Shown here: positions 45,646 to 54,653 of the stretch, in pieces
Layout of the letters: each line of letters begins with the position of its first letter
How positions within the stretch are numbered: position 1 is the first letter of the stretch
DNA from: Calothrix anomala FACHB-343
Lineage (GTDB): Bacteria > Cyanobacteriota > Cyanobacteriia > Cyanobacteriales > Nostocaceae
Direction of reading: 5' to 3'
Length of the DNA: 64,000 nucleotides
Assembly (NCBI RefSeq): GCF_014696435.1
Contig: NZ_JACJQG010000024.1
Location: forward strand, 50,345-114,344
The notes under the pieces: generated by a model
Databases searched by the model: none
Told to the model about the DNA's origin: nothing
Seen by the model: the letters and a program-made list of their open reading frames with translations, nothing else
Made by a program: the position numbers and the translations under genes

Positions 45646-47382
45646 TTTAATATTATTCGCAAATTGTTGTAAATTTTCTCGTCGCCATTGGGCATCATGG
45701 GCGCGATTTGTTCTCAGTTCCAAAACACGAATTCCTTGGGTTGGTAGTGGGTTTAATTTTTGTTGTAACTGTTCCCAATTATTAATTAATTCATGCTCTA
45801 CGCTATAGGTAGCGCACAATTGAGCAAAATCAATATCTTGGGGAGTGCCAAAAAACTCCTCAAAAGGTGGGTTAAATTTGGCAATGGGTAACATTTCAAA
45901 AATACCGCCACCATTGTTATTAATTAATAAAATTGTGAGATGTCCGATAAATTTGTTGCGAATTAAAAAGCCATTAGTATCGTGTAATAAAGCCAAATCT
46001 CCTGTTAACATCACAGCACTTTGATTGTGATGGGCGATTCCTAAAGCTGTAGATAATGTGCCATCAATACCATTAGCACCCCGGTTAAAATGCGATCGCA
46101 CTCCTAAATTATTCGGTTGCCAAAAAAATTCTACATCCCGCACTGGCATACTATTAGCAATAAATAAGGGCGTTCCTGGCGGTAAAGTTTGCGAAAGTAA
46201 CCAAGCTGCTTTACCTTCAAATAACTCCGCCATTGTCCCCAAAGTCCGATCAACAGCAGTTCTCACTTGAGCTTCTACATCACACCACAATTGCAAGTAT
46301 TCCGGAATTGATTCCCTACCTTGTCCCCCAACCTCTAATTCCTCAATCGAAATTCTCAAATGAGTCGTCTTTCCATGTAAAGGATCAAGATTTTGATCGC
46401 TAGGATCTATTACCCAGCGTCGCGGTTGTGTAGCATTGATCCAATTACGTAATTCTTTACTAGTAGGCATTTCTCCTACTTGAATTACCATTGTGGGTGC
46501 TAGTTCTTTACTTAATTGGGGATGGCGCAGAATTAAATCGTAGGTGGAAATTAAATCAGGGTTGAGGTGGGCGTAATTTCTTAGGGGTGAGAGTCCTTCG
46601 GCGAGAACAGGCCATTTTAAAGTTTGAGAAAGTCGGGCGATCGCTCTACAATAATCTTGCGGTTGCTGTGGTTGGGCAACACCAGCGATAATAATTCCGC
46701 GATCGCATTGCAGCCATTCATCGGGAATTGGGTATCGGGAATGGGGTATAGGGAAAGTATTTGTTAATCCCGCGAAAAACTCTACAAAATTTAACTGAGA
46801 TTGCAAATCACTCAAATCAATACCATCAGGAACCGGCGCTAAAGGATCGCGTAAAGGAATGTTGAGATGTACTGGCCCCGGTGAGGGTATTTGCGTCCGT
46901 TCCCAAGCATGAATAATTGTTTGTCGTAGATAGCCAAGCATCCCCATATCTGCTATGGGTAAAGTTAATTCTGTCTGCCAGTTGGGATATCCACCGTATA
47001 ACTTTAGTTGATCGATAGTTTGTCCGGAGTGACAATCGCGCAATTCTGGCGGTCTATCCGCAGTTAAGATTAACAAAGGTACGCGACTTTCTCTAGCTTC
47101 AATTACAGCTGGATAAAAATTCGCGCCAGCTGTCCCAGAAGTACAAACCAGTACCGCAGGTTTCCCACTCGCTTTTGCTTGTCCTAGAGCAAAAAAAGCG
47201 GCGGAACGTTCATCGAGAATTGAGATAACATCAATATCCGGCCTTTGTGCAGCAAACGCCACTGCTAGCGGTGTAGAACGGGAACCCGGACAAATCACAG
47301 CACAAGCCAACCCTAAACGCTTGAGGGTCTGAGTTAAGATATCAGCCCAAAGTTGATTAACATTGCTATAAGCGATCGACAT
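45640..47382 (-). CDS. menD: SEPHCHC synthase (menaquinone/phylloquinone pathway)
   Basis: A 580-residue thiamine-diphosphate enzyme that adds a succinyl semialdehyde unit from 2-oxoglutarate to isochorismate. In cyanobacteria the pathway leads to phylloquinone of photosystem I. Key segments: CPGSRSTPLA, the ThDP-activating glutamate region in LDERSAAFFALGQAKASG, VLVCTSGTAGANFYPAV, and the ThDP-Mg motif GDLALLHDTNG. The length is normal. The ATG 47382 start is sound. It lies 104 bases from the divergent folB gene. Confidence 0.96.
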   Translation of the reverse strand: MSIAYSNVNQLWADILTQTLKRLGLACAVICPGSRSTPLAVAFAAQRPDIDVISILDERSAAFFALGQAKASGKPAVLVCTSGTAGANFYPAVIEARESRVPLLILTADRPPELRDCHSGQTIDQLKLYGGYPNWQTELTLPIADMGMLGYLRQTIIHAWERTQIPSPGPVHLNIPLRDPLAPVPDGIDLSDLQSQLNFVEFFAGLTNTFPIPHSRYPIPDEWLQCDRGIIIAGVAQPQQPQDYCRAIARLSQTLKWPVLAEGLSPLRNYAHLNPDLISTYDLILRHPQLSKELAPTMVIQVGEMPTSKELRNWINATQPRRWVIDPSDQNLDPLHGKTTHLRISIEELEVGGQGRESIPEYLQLWCDVEAQVRTAVDRTLGTMAELFEGKAAWLLSQTLPPGTPLFIANSMPVRDVEFFWQPNNLGVRSHFNRGANGIDGTLSTALGIAHHNQSAVMLTGDLALLHDTNGFLIRNKFIGHLTILLINNNGGGIFEMLPIAKFNPPFEEFFGTPQDIDFAQLCATYSVEHELINNWEQLQQKLNPLPTQGIRVLELRTNRAHDAQWRRENLQQFANNIKC

Positions 47383-47486
47383 TCCAGCAAACAGAACAAT
47401 AACTAAATCCTCAACTACTCAAGCCTATACTGCAACGGGACAAATCCAGCTAAAATCCAGAATGCAAAATTCGTATTTTGACTGTT

Positions 47487-47855
47487 ATGGACTGCATTCA
47501 TTTAACGGGAATTCGCGGTTATGGCTACACGGGGTTTTTAGCAGAAGAACAGGTTCTCGGACAATGGTTTGAGGCTGATGTGACATTATGGTTAGATTTG
47601 GCGACTCCGGGACAGACAGATGCGATCGCAGATACAGTAGATTATCGCAGCGTGATTAGCTTAGTCCAAAGCCTGATTAAAACATCCAAGTTTGCTTTAG
47701 TGGAAAAGCTAGCTAGCACAATTGCAGATTCTATTCTCCAACAGAGCGATCGCATTACCCAAGTCAAAGTCATTCTCTGCAAACCCGCAGCACCCATCCC
47801 CGACTTTGGCGGCAAAATTCTGATTGAATTGACTAGAACTCAGCCCAATATTTAA
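47487..47855 (+). CDS. folB: Dihydroneopterin aldolase
   Basis: A 122-residue enzyme that converts 7,8-dihydroneopterin to 6-hydroxymethyl-dihydropterin and glycolaldehyde in folate synthesis. The N-terminal strand IHLTGIRGYGYTGFLAEEQ with the conserved Y and E, TVDYRSVISLV, and the KP-containing VKVILCKPAAPIPDFGG are characteristic. I choose ATG 47487 (MDCIHLTG) over the TTG at 47478. Repeats follow within 5 bases of the stop codon. Confidence 0.94.
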   Translation: MDCIHLTGIRGYGYTGFLAEEQVLGQWFEADVTLWLDLATPGQTDAIADTVDYRSVISLVQSLIKTSKFALVEKLASTIADSILQQSDRITQVKVILCKPAAPIPDFGGKILIELTRTQPNI

Positions 47856-48013
47856 GAGTGGTCAATGGTCAATGGTCAATAGTCAATGGTCAATGGTTAA
47901 TGCTTAATGGTCAATCAATTCTCAACAGTGGACTATTGACTCTGGACTATTGACTCTGGACTATTGACTCTGGACTATTGACTCTAGACTATTGACTCTG
48001 GACTATTGACTTC
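47856..48013. repeat. GTCAATG array and 14-bp tandem GGACTATTGACTCT
   Basis: The first part (47858-47916) has GTCAATG/GTCAATA heptamers. The second part (47930-48010) has nearly six copies of the 14-mer GGACTATTGACTCT, five identical in the core and one with A for the first G. Confidence 0.92.
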
Positions 48014-48773
48014 AATATTTTTCTGCTGAAAATTTATCCATCAGGATTTTTTGGACAATATTTTTATACATGTAAGTAATTGTTTTATCTTGGCTTAAAT
48101 ATAAGCAATCTATCATTCTTATCTCATCCAATTGATAGAGGATTTAAATAAATAGTATATTGTTATACTTTTTATATAGTAAAATCCTGTACTATTCGTT
48201 CAAAACATACATTAGGATTTTTAATCTACTCAGTCAAAAGTGTAGCAAAAAATAGCCGGACTACACATTAAATATCCTGAATACTTGCAACAGTCTAGAA
48301 GAATTTGATAAGCTAATTGTCACTGAAATTGCAACATTTTCATGGTGTTAAAAGCTGCCTAGTGTCTCCCTTACACCCTGCGGTTTCAATGTGTAAATTA
48401 AATGCTTCACAGTTTATTACTTCTAGAATACCTATTATTTAGTCAGTCTATTAAGGTTCAAATCTTTATTACCCTTCCGTAGAAACCGCAAAGATTTGTG
48501 CTTTTTCTGATTCATTACTGTCAAATTGCCAAAAAATTTATTTAGTTTCAGATAATTGTATGGCAATTTACATTTTTAAATAGTATCTTGGCTTATTAAC
48601 CGGATATCAACTGTATGAGGAAAATCAAAAATATGTAAATAAAAACTTAGTTATTCTTTTACTCCAGGTACTACACAGGTAGATTAGAGATTGATTATTA
48701 TAGGATTATTGATTTTCAGAGTGAGCCGAGACTGAAAACAAAATCTGCACTTTAGCCAACAGATTAGTCTAAC
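48014..48773. other. Long AT-rich intergenic region before the GGDEF gene
   Basis: About 760 bases. It contains no heptamer array, no recognisable RNA gene and no coding frame of interest. It probably includes a long leader or promoter of the downstream gene. Confidence 0.35.
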
Positions 48774-50063
48774 ATGTTCTCCCACAAAATCTTAGTTGTT
48801 GAGGATGAAAGAATCCTAGCTTCAGATATCAGAAATAGTTTGCAGAAGTTAGGGTATTCTGTTTTAGAATTGACAGCTTCTGGTGAAGAAGCCATCAAAA
48901 AAATAGCGGAGGATAATCCACATTTAGTATTAATTGATATCTGCTTGGCAGGTAAAATTAATGGTACTGAAATTGGGGATATTATCCAGAATGATTTCCA
49001 GATACCAGTTGTGTATTTAACTGAGTATTCAGCAGACAAGCAAACACACCAAAAGCAACTCAGCGAGCCATTTAGTTATATTCACAAACCATGTGCTGAA
49101 AAAGACTTACATTTTGCTGTAGAAATGGCTCTTTACAAGCATCGGTTGAACCAAAAATATGAAGCAGAAAAGCAGCGACTCACAGCAATTATTAACAGTA
49201 TGGGCTGTGGCGTAGTTGTTACTTGTGCTGATGGGAGTATTCAAATGATGAATCCTGTAGCCGAAGCACTCACAGGTTGGAGGCAAAATGAAGCTTATGG
49301 CAAGGATTTAGAAGAAGTTGTAAACTTAATTGACAAAGAGATGGATGAAGTAATTGATAATTTAGCCACTAAAGCTATACAAGCAGGAGAGGTTTTAAAT
49401 ATCCCCGATAACTGTAACCTGCTGACTAAGGATGGCAAGATTATACCTATTGGTGATTCTGTAGCACCGATTCGCGATGCTGATGGCAATATCGATGGTG
49501 CGGTTTTAGTCTTTCAAGATATTAGTCAACGCAAACAAACAGAAGCACAATTACTGCGCAATGCTTGTCACGATGCCTTAACTGCGCTTCCCAATCGAGT
49601 ATTATTTCTAGATCGTCTCAGGCAAACAATTGAACGCAGCAGACGACGCAATGATTATAATTTTGCAGTTTTATTTTTAGATTTAGATGGTTTTAAGGGG
49701 ATTAACGATCGCTTTGGTCACGCAATCGGCGATGATTTTCTAGTAGCGATCGCGCGTCGTTTAGAGTTATGTTTACGTAGTGGCGATACAGTTGCTAGAT
49801 TTGGTGGGGATGAATTTGCTGTCCTTTTAGAAGATATTAAAGACGTTACAGACGCTACTAATGTTGCTAAACGCATTCAAGAAGCTTTAAGCGTACCACT
49901 TAACCTCAACGGACATCAGATAATTCCCACAGCTAGCATTGGTATTGCTTTGAGTAGCAGTCATTATGAAGAACCCCACAACCTACTCAGAGATGCTGAT
50001 ATTGCAATGTACCATGCTAAACGGCAAGGAAAAGCTCGCTATGGCGTGTTTTCAAACGCTTAA
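48774..50063 (+). CDS. Response regulator with PAS and GGDEF domains (diguanylate cyclase)
   Basis: A 429-residue protein. REC domain (residues 1-120): acidic pair in VVEDE, phosphoacceptor D55 in LVLIDICLAG, and the switch K in YIHKPC. PAS domain (about 135-255): INSMGCGVVVTCADGSIQMM to VFQDISQRKQ. GGDEF domain (about 260-425): the catalytic motif is intact at 344-348. An inhibitory I-site RSGD lies five residues before it. It should make cyclic di-GMP under control of a sensor kinase. No EAL domain and no adjacent kinase are present. Confidence 0.93.
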   Translation: MFSHKILVVEDERILASDIRNSLQKLGYSVLELTASGEEAIKKIAEDNPHLVLIDICLAGKINGTEIGDIIQNDFQIPVVYLTEYSADKQTHQKQLSEPFSYIHKPCAEKDLHFAVEMALYKHRLNQKYEAEKQRLTAIINSMGCGVVVTCADGSIQMMNPVAEALTGWRQNEAYGKDLEEVVNLIDKEMDEVIDNLATKAIQAGEVLNIPDNCNLLTKDGKIIPIGDSVAPIRDADGNIDGAVLVFQDISQRKQTEAQLLRNACHDALTALPNRVLFLDRLRQTIERSRRRNDYNFAVLFLDLDGFKGINDRFGHAIGDDFLVAIARRLELCLRSGDTVARFGGDEFAVLLEDIKDVTDATNVAKRIQEALSVPLNLNGHQIIPTASIGIALSSSHYEEPHNLLRDADIAMYHAKRQGKARYGVFSNA

Positions 50064-50138
50064 ACTCTTCAACTTTTAGCGATAGATTGTCAGTTATGAT
50101 GTAATTGGCAACAAAATCTCAAGTCTGAAAATTCTGTG

Positions 50139-50699
50139 ATGGAGAAAACAGAGAAGCAGAAAATGCTGGCTGGCGAATTATATTGGGCAGAAGACACAGA
50201 ACTAGTCACTGAGAGGAAACGCGCCTCTCGTCTTTTGCGAATGTACAACGCTACCACCGAAGAACAAGAAGAGCAAAAGTGGCAGATTTTACAAGAATTA
50301 TTTGGGCAAATAGGTAAAAAAGCTACAATTGTGCCACCATTTTACTGTGATTATGGCAGTAACATTTACGCAGGCGATCGCTTATTTATGAACTTTGGCT
50401 GTGTAATTTTAGACTGCAATACAGTTCATATTGGTGAAAATGTCATGTGCGCCCCTTACGTGCAGATATACACTGCCTACCATCCTACAGAACCAGAGAT
50501 TCGGCTTGCCGACAGAGAATTAGCCGCACCAGTCAAAATTGGTAATAACGTATGGATTGGTGGCAGTGCAATTATTTGCCCCGGAGTCACAATTGGAGAT
50601 AATACAACTATTGGTGCTGGTAGTGTCGTAGTGAAAGATGTACCTGAAAATGTTGTAGCTGCTGGCAACCCATGCCGTATTATCCGGCACCTATCCTAA
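50139..50699 (+). CDS. Sugar O-acetyltransferase (maltose acetyltransferase type)
   Basis: A 186-residue hexapeptide-repeat (left-handed beta-helix) acetyltransferase like Maa/LacA/NodL. The N-terminal helical MAC domain includes KMLAGELYWAEDTEL and RLLRMYNATTEEQ. The beta-helix runs from about residue 60, with the active-site histidine in QIYTAYHPTEPEIR, then VKIGNNVWIGGSAIICPGV and IGAGSVVVKDVPENVVAAGN. It transfers acetyl from acetyl-CoA to a sugar hydroxyl; the substrate is unknown. ATG 50139 is preferred to GTG 50136. It converges with the CcbP-like gene, 7 bases apart. Confidence 0.93.
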   Translation: MEKTEKQKMLAGELYWAEDTELVTERKRASRLLRMYNATTEEQEEQKWQILQELFGQIGKKATIVPPFYCDYGSNIYAGDRLFMNFGCVILDCNTVHIGENVMCAPYVQIYTAYHPTEPEIRLADRELAAPVKIGNNVWIGGSAIICPGVTIGDNTTIGAGSVVVKDVPENVVAAGNPCRIIRHLS

Positions 50700-50706
50700 A
50701 ATTTGC

Positions 50707-51087
50707 TTAAAACTTGTATCCTCTAGCCAGCCAATATTGCCAGTCTGCAAGGGCTTCTAGAGTGTCTTCATCAGCATCAATGGCTTCGATTTCCGATAGC
50801 TTTGCTGAATACACATCATCTTCTTTGCCATTGATGACAGCTACCTCGACAATCATATCTTTGAGACACTCATCATCTGGAGCCATTCCCAAAACTTCAA
50901 CTTGCTTTTCTTGGGGTGTCGTTGATTTCCGACTCTTTTTTGTCCATTTGGCATTAAAAGGAAAGTTGAGAGCCTCTTCTAGGTAGTAGTACCAAGCCAT
51001 TGCCCTGTCTTCTTTGTCTTCAGCATCCGCAATGATTTCTGTCTCAATGCGCTGCTCTCGAGTTTTATCTTGTTCAACACTAGGCAT
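50707..51087 (-). CDS. CcbP-type calcium-binding protein
   Basis: A 126-residue, strongly acidic protein. The core AMAWYYYLEEALNFPF, the strand VEVLGMAPDDECLKDM and the C-terminal EIEAIDADEDTLEALADWQYWL are the pattern of the CcbP calcium-binding family. That family was described in Anabaena as a calcium buffer linked to heterocyst differentiation. Homologues outside the original protein are widespread and their roles are less sure. The start is ATG 51087. It is encoded convergently with the acetyltransferase. Confidence 0.72.
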   Translation of the reverse strand: MPSVEQDKTREQRIETEIIADAEDKEDRAMAWYYYLEEALNFPFNAKWTKKSRKSTTPQEKQVEVLGMAPDDECLKDMIVEVAVINGKEDDVYSAKLSEIEAIDADEDTLEALADWQYWLARGYKF

Positions 51088-51258
51088 AATATCCAGACTT
51101 GCTTAGGATAAATTTGGAACTATGTATAGTAACGTTTTGGCGATCGCCTGTCAATTTGTGAAAGATTATTTTTCTTATAGCCACATCAGCTAGCTTTAGA
51201 AATATAGCAAATTTTGCAACTTTATTCCATTAAATCAGGAAATTTCCTGGTTTGAGAA

Positions 51259-51332
51259 GTCAGGAGGCAGGAGGCAGGGGGACAAATAATTCAAAATTCA
51301 AAATTCAAAATTAAGAATTCTATTTGCCCAAT
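51259..51332. repeat. CAGGAGG, AATTCAAA and CCCAATG repeats
   Basis: CAGGAGG units, a GGGGGACAAATAATTC core, four AATTCAAA-like units and a CCCAATG unit, the same order of modules as after trmD at 6760-6800. They end at the stop codon of the next minus-strand gene. Confidence 0.85.
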
Positions 51333-51336
51333 GCCC

Positions 51337-52026
51337 TTAATCTGAATCCATTAAGCTGGCGGCTTCTTGCAGCAGGGCTTGTTGTTCTTTTTGAATTGCC
51401 TCTAGGCGATCGCAAATATATGCTAATCTTTGTTGTCTTTTTTGAGACTCTGTTACGGAGTTAGCTGGTATTAATGCTGAGTCTGGTTTTATCTTAGAAG
51501 CGCCTGTAATAGTTTGGAAACTATAACGAGCAAATTTACTCAGGGAAATAAAACCAACTTTTACCAACCCCTGAAGTAATTGAATGGGAACCCGGAGAAT
51601 AGTCCAACTGGTGACTTCAATTAAGCGCATCGTCGCTTTAACTAGGCTCCAGAGCAGAGCTAAAATTAATACCAGCAGGATACTACTAATAATTGGGTGA
51701 TTAGCTGCCCAACTGAGGATTTGTACTAGGCGGAAAAAAGAAGGGTGTTGTACTAGCCAATCATTCATTGAAGAAGCGATTGCATTTTGCATGGCTACAG
51801 ACGTTGTAGTCTTAATATTCTCAGCAGAACCTTTCGCTTGTTCCCAAGTTGTTGTTATGGCATCAACTGCTCTGATAGTAGCTTGATTGGCAGTATCCTG
51901 AACAGACTGCCCTGCCTGCTGTACTGAATTACCAACAGACTTTACACTATCATTCACCAAAGACTGCGCCTGTTGCCAGCCTTGCCAAATTCCTTGAGCT
52001 AAATTAATGCCGATTTGAGGTTCCAT
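51337..52026 (-). CDS. Membrane protein with amphipathic N-terminus, unknown function
   Basis: A 229-residue protein. The first 90 residues are amphipathic helices rich in A, Q, S and V (SVQQAGQSVQDTANQAT and similar 11-residue periodicity), a pattern seen in membrane-surface or stress-type proteins. One strong membrane helix lies near residues 118-134 (IISSILLVLILALLWSL), with further hydrophobic helices to about 180. The C-terminus (RQQRLAYICDRLEAIQKEQQ) is a coiled coil. ATG 52026 is preferred; the longer frame is repeat-encoded. Function unknown. Confidence 0.65.
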   Translation of the reverse strand: MEPQIGINLAQGIWQGWQQAQSLVNDSVKSVGNSVQQAGQSVQDTANQATIRAVDAITTTWEQAKGSAENIKTTTSVAMQNAIASSMNDWLVQHPSFFRLVQILSWAANHPIISSILLVLILALLWSLVKATMRLIEVTSWTILRVPIQLLQGLVKVGFISLSKFARYSFQTITGASKIKPDSALIPANSVTESQKRQQRLAYICDRLEAIQKEQQALLQEAASLMDSD

Positions 52027-52097
52027 AGAACATTGCACCACGGCTAAATCGAACCTGCAACCCATCTTACATAAACTGGCCAGGAAAGCACACTCAT

Positions 52098-52153
52098 TTG
52101 GGTATGGGGTATGGGGCATGGGGCATGGGGCATTGGGCATGGGGCATGGGGCA
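52098..52153. repeat. GGGGCATG/GGGCATT array
   Basis: About seven units of GGGGCAT/GGGCATT. They would code for MPHAPCP-like repeats if read on the minus strand. The rest of the gap to 52433 shows no recognisable element. Confidence 0.88.
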
Positions 52154-52433
52154 GAAAGTATTCCTTCTGGCTCCTCCTATTTGCCTTCTGCCTTTCTTGG
52201 TTAATTTCTCGGAAACTGAATTGCAACTGCAACGTCACATAAAATATCTTCTTTTGGAATTACTAGCTGATAGCAACTCACCATGAAGTTGCGTTGAATA
52301 TGTAGTAGCTAAAAAAGAGCTATTACTGAGTATATGCTGCAACATTGAAGAAACCATCAGGAATTATCAAAAGTAAATTCCGGAAAATAATATTAATAAA
52401 TGTAGGAAATATCAACTCTTAAGGTCAAAGTGC

Positions 52434-53696
52434 ATGAACGGCATTTCTAAACTATCTCACTCAATGAAAACTATATGTCATTTTCCCCAAAATGTCATAT
52501 TTTCTTTAGCATTAACTAGCTTTATATGTGGCATTGGCTTGATTGATAATTATGCTAATGCTGCGCCTAATGTAGCTCATATCCAATTAGCACAAACCGG
52601 ACAAAATAACCAAAATAGACTGCCGAAAAACGTTGCTAGAGCCATACTCAAGGACGCCGCCAAACGTGTTGACTTGCCTGTCAGCGAGTTAAAAATTACT
52701 AAAGCTACCACCAAAACCTTTAGTAATCCTTGTATTTTCAGGTTTGGGGAAGTTTGTACTAGAGAATATAGACCTGTCAATGGTTGGGAAGTAATTGTAC
52801 AAGTAAAAGACCAATCTTGGACTTACCATGCCAATAGATCGGGTTCAGAAGTCTATTTAGATCCGAAAAGTAATCAATCAATAACAGTACCTTTACCCAA
52901 AGCGATCGCTAATAAAATTCTCAACGATGCTGCTAAACGTTCTGGTGTCGCAGTTGGCGATTTAAAAATTAGCGAAACCACATCTATCAGCTTTGGTAAT
53001 CGTTGCACATTCAACTTTGGCGAAATCTGTACTGCAGATTATAATCCGGTGCATGGCTGGCGAGTAATTGTGCAAGTTAAAAATGAACCTTGGACTTACC
53101 ATGTCAATAGATCCGGTTCGCAAATTATTTTAGATCCCATAATTAGAGAATGGCCAAAAGTGACTTTAACCACAGCGATCGGCAGTAAAATTTTAGATGA
53201 TGCTGCCAAACGTTCTGGTGTTGCGGTTGGCGATTTAAAAATTACCCAGGCTACAGCTAAAAATTTTGGTAATCCTTGCGAGTTCGGCTTTGGTGAAGTC
53301 TGTACTAAGGAATATAATCCGGTTCCTGGTTGGGAAGTAATTGTCCAAGTTAAAGACAAATCTTGGACTTACCATGTCAATCGAGTTGGCTCGCAAATTA
53401 TTTTAGATCCGAAAATTAATCCATCGGCAAACGTGACTTTACCCAGAGCGATCGCCAATAATATCTTAAATGATGCTGCCAAACGTTCTGGTGTCGCAGT
53501 TGCCAATTTACAAATTACCCAAGCTACAGCTAAAACCTTTGGAAACCAATGCCATTTTGGGTTTGGCGAAGTTTGTGCAGAGATTTATCAACCTGTTGAG
53601 GGGTGGGAAGTCCTAGTTAAGGTAAAAGAGCAATCTTGGACTTATCATGCTAATAAATCTGGTTCCGCGATCGTTTTAGATCCGAAAGCGGTTTAG
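52434..53696 (+). CDS. Secreted protein of four tandem ~87-residue repeats
   Basis: A 420-residue protein with a hydrophobic signal segment (about residues 22-45, VIFSLALTSFICGIGLI ending ANAAPN). Four repeats follow, near residues 62-147, 148-234, 235-321 and 322-420. Each has an N-terminal helix (AILKDAAKR, then ILNDAAKRSGVAV), a cysteine pair in N-x-C-x-F-x-FGEVC, then P-x-GW-EVIVQVK, SWTYH-N-SGS and LDPK. The layout recalls PepSY-like modules but I cannot name a family. High DNA identity between repeats 2, 3 and 4 suggests recent duplication. The cysteine pairs fit disulfides outside the cytoplasm. Confidence 0.78.
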   Translation: MNGISKLSHSMKTICHFPQNVIFSLALTSFICGIGLIDNYANAAPNVAHIQLAQTGQNNQNRLPKNVARAILKDAAKRVDLPVSELKITKATTKTFSNPCIFRFGEVCTREYRPVNGWEVIVQVKDQSWTYHANRSGSEVYLDPKSNQSITVPLPKAIANKILNDAAKRSGVAVGDLKISETTSISFGNRCTFNFGEICTADYNPVHGWRVIVQVKNEPWTYHVNRSGSQIILDPIIREWPKVTLTTAIGSKILDDAAKRSGVAVGDLKITQATAKNFGNPCEFGFGEVCTKEYNPVPGWEVIVQVKDKSWTYHVNRVGSQIILDPKINPSANVTLPRAIANNILNDAAKRSGVAVANLQITQATAKTFGNQCHFGFGEVCAEIYQPVEGWEVLVKVKEQSWTYHANKSGSAIVLDPKAV

Positions 53697-53750
53697 GGAC
53701 TTGCAAATAAAAAAACATCGCGATTGTTAACTTACCAAGCCCACAACCTC

Positions 53751-53971
53751 GTAGGGGCGGGGTTACCCCCACCTGTGTCAACTTAACGCAAAACCCTTAT
53801 CCTAACTGGCTCCCATGCTCTGCGTGGGAGCGATGATTCTGAGGCTCCGCCTCAATTTATCAGCTTTCGAGGCGGAGCCTCGCAATACGCATTTCCAGCC
53901 TCTGGCTGGAAACGAGATATGAAATGGGGGTTTCACGTTAAGTTGACACCAATGGGTTACCCCACCCCTAC
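53751..53971. mobile_element. Nested palindromic repeat element, copy 2 (MITE-like)
   Basis: The outer inverted repeat GTAGGGGCGGGGTTACCCC and GGGTTACCCCACCCCTAC encloses an inner element (53774-53950) with inverted ends GTGTCAACTTAACG and CGTTAAGTTGACAC. The inner element has three internal hairpins: CTCCCATGCTCTGCGTGGGAG, GAGGCTCCGCCTC with GAGGCGGAGCCTC, and CCAGCCTCTGGCTGG. It is the best-preserved of the copies here and lies upstream of rpmI. Confidence 0.82.
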
Positions 53972-54042
53972 AATTTATTGTGGCTCATGCAATTCGATGC
54001 GCTTAGTATATAATGATGGATTGTGTCGATCAAAGCCAAACC

Positions 54043-54240
54043 ATGCCTAAACTCAAAACTCGTAAAGCTGCGGCAAAGCGATTCCGTGCCACCGGTACCG
54101 GTAAAATCGTCCGTCGCAAAGCCTTCAAAAACCACCTTTTAGAGCATAAGACTACCAAGAAAAAGCGTAGCTTCTCCAAGATGGCGATTGTAAATGAGCG
54201 CGATGAAGAGAATGTACGTTTAATGCTCCCCTATTTGTAA
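54043..54240 (+). CDS. rpmI: 50S ribosomal protein bL35
   Basis: A 65-residue protein of the large ribosomal subunit. [20 protein letters not shown] and [12 protein letters not shown] are diagnostic. ATG 54043 begins the conserved sequence; the open frame upstream from 54013 is not conserved. rplT follows with a 32-base gap, the usual rpmI-rplT pair. infC, often upstream, is not here, and its place is taken by a repeat element. Confidence 0.97.
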   Translation: MPKLKTRKAAAKRFRATGTGKIVRRKAFKNHLLEHKTTKKKRSFSKMAIVNERDEENVRLMLPYL

Positions 54241-54272
54241 GTTTTTCAGGAATTTTCAGGAAAATATAAGTT

Positions 54273-54629
54273 ATGACACGGGTAAAACGCGGTAATGTAG
54301 CTCGTAAACGCCGCAATAAAATTCTCAAACTAGCTAAAGGTTTTCGCGGTTCCCACTCAACTCTGTTTAGAACCGCTAACCAACAGGTAATGAAAGCGCT
54401 GCGGAGTTCCTACCGCGATCGCAAAAAGAAAAAGCGCGATTTCCGTAGCCTCTGGATTGCTCGGATTAATGCTGCTGCAAGAGAACATGGTTTAAGCTAC
54501 AGCCAGCTAATCGGTAATCTCAAAAAAGCTAATGTCCAACTCAATCGTAAAATGTTGGCACAAATGGCAGTTGTCGATCCAGCTAGCTTTGGTAAAGTAG
54601 CTGCATTAGCCATTCAAGCTAAGGGATAA
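54273..54629 (+). CDS. rplT: 50S ribosomal protein bL20
   Basis: A 118-residue protein that binds 23S rRNA early in large-subunit assembly and represses its own operon in some bacteria. [40 protein letters not shown] and [20 protein letters not shown] are characteristic. It is transcribed with rpmI. The next gene starts 25 bases after its stop. Confidence 0.98.
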   Translation: MTRVKRGNVARKRRNKILKLAKGFRGSHSTLFRTANQQVMKALRSSYRDRKKKKRDFRSLWIARINAAAREHGLSYSQLIGNLKKANVQLNRKMLAQMAVVDPASFGKVAALAIQAKG

Positions 54630-54653
54630 AGGATTAAGGATGAAGCATGAAGT

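Noticed and set aside
53697-54042. infC upstream of rpmI
   Set aside because: The region holds the nested repeat element and no initiation-factor coding sequence.
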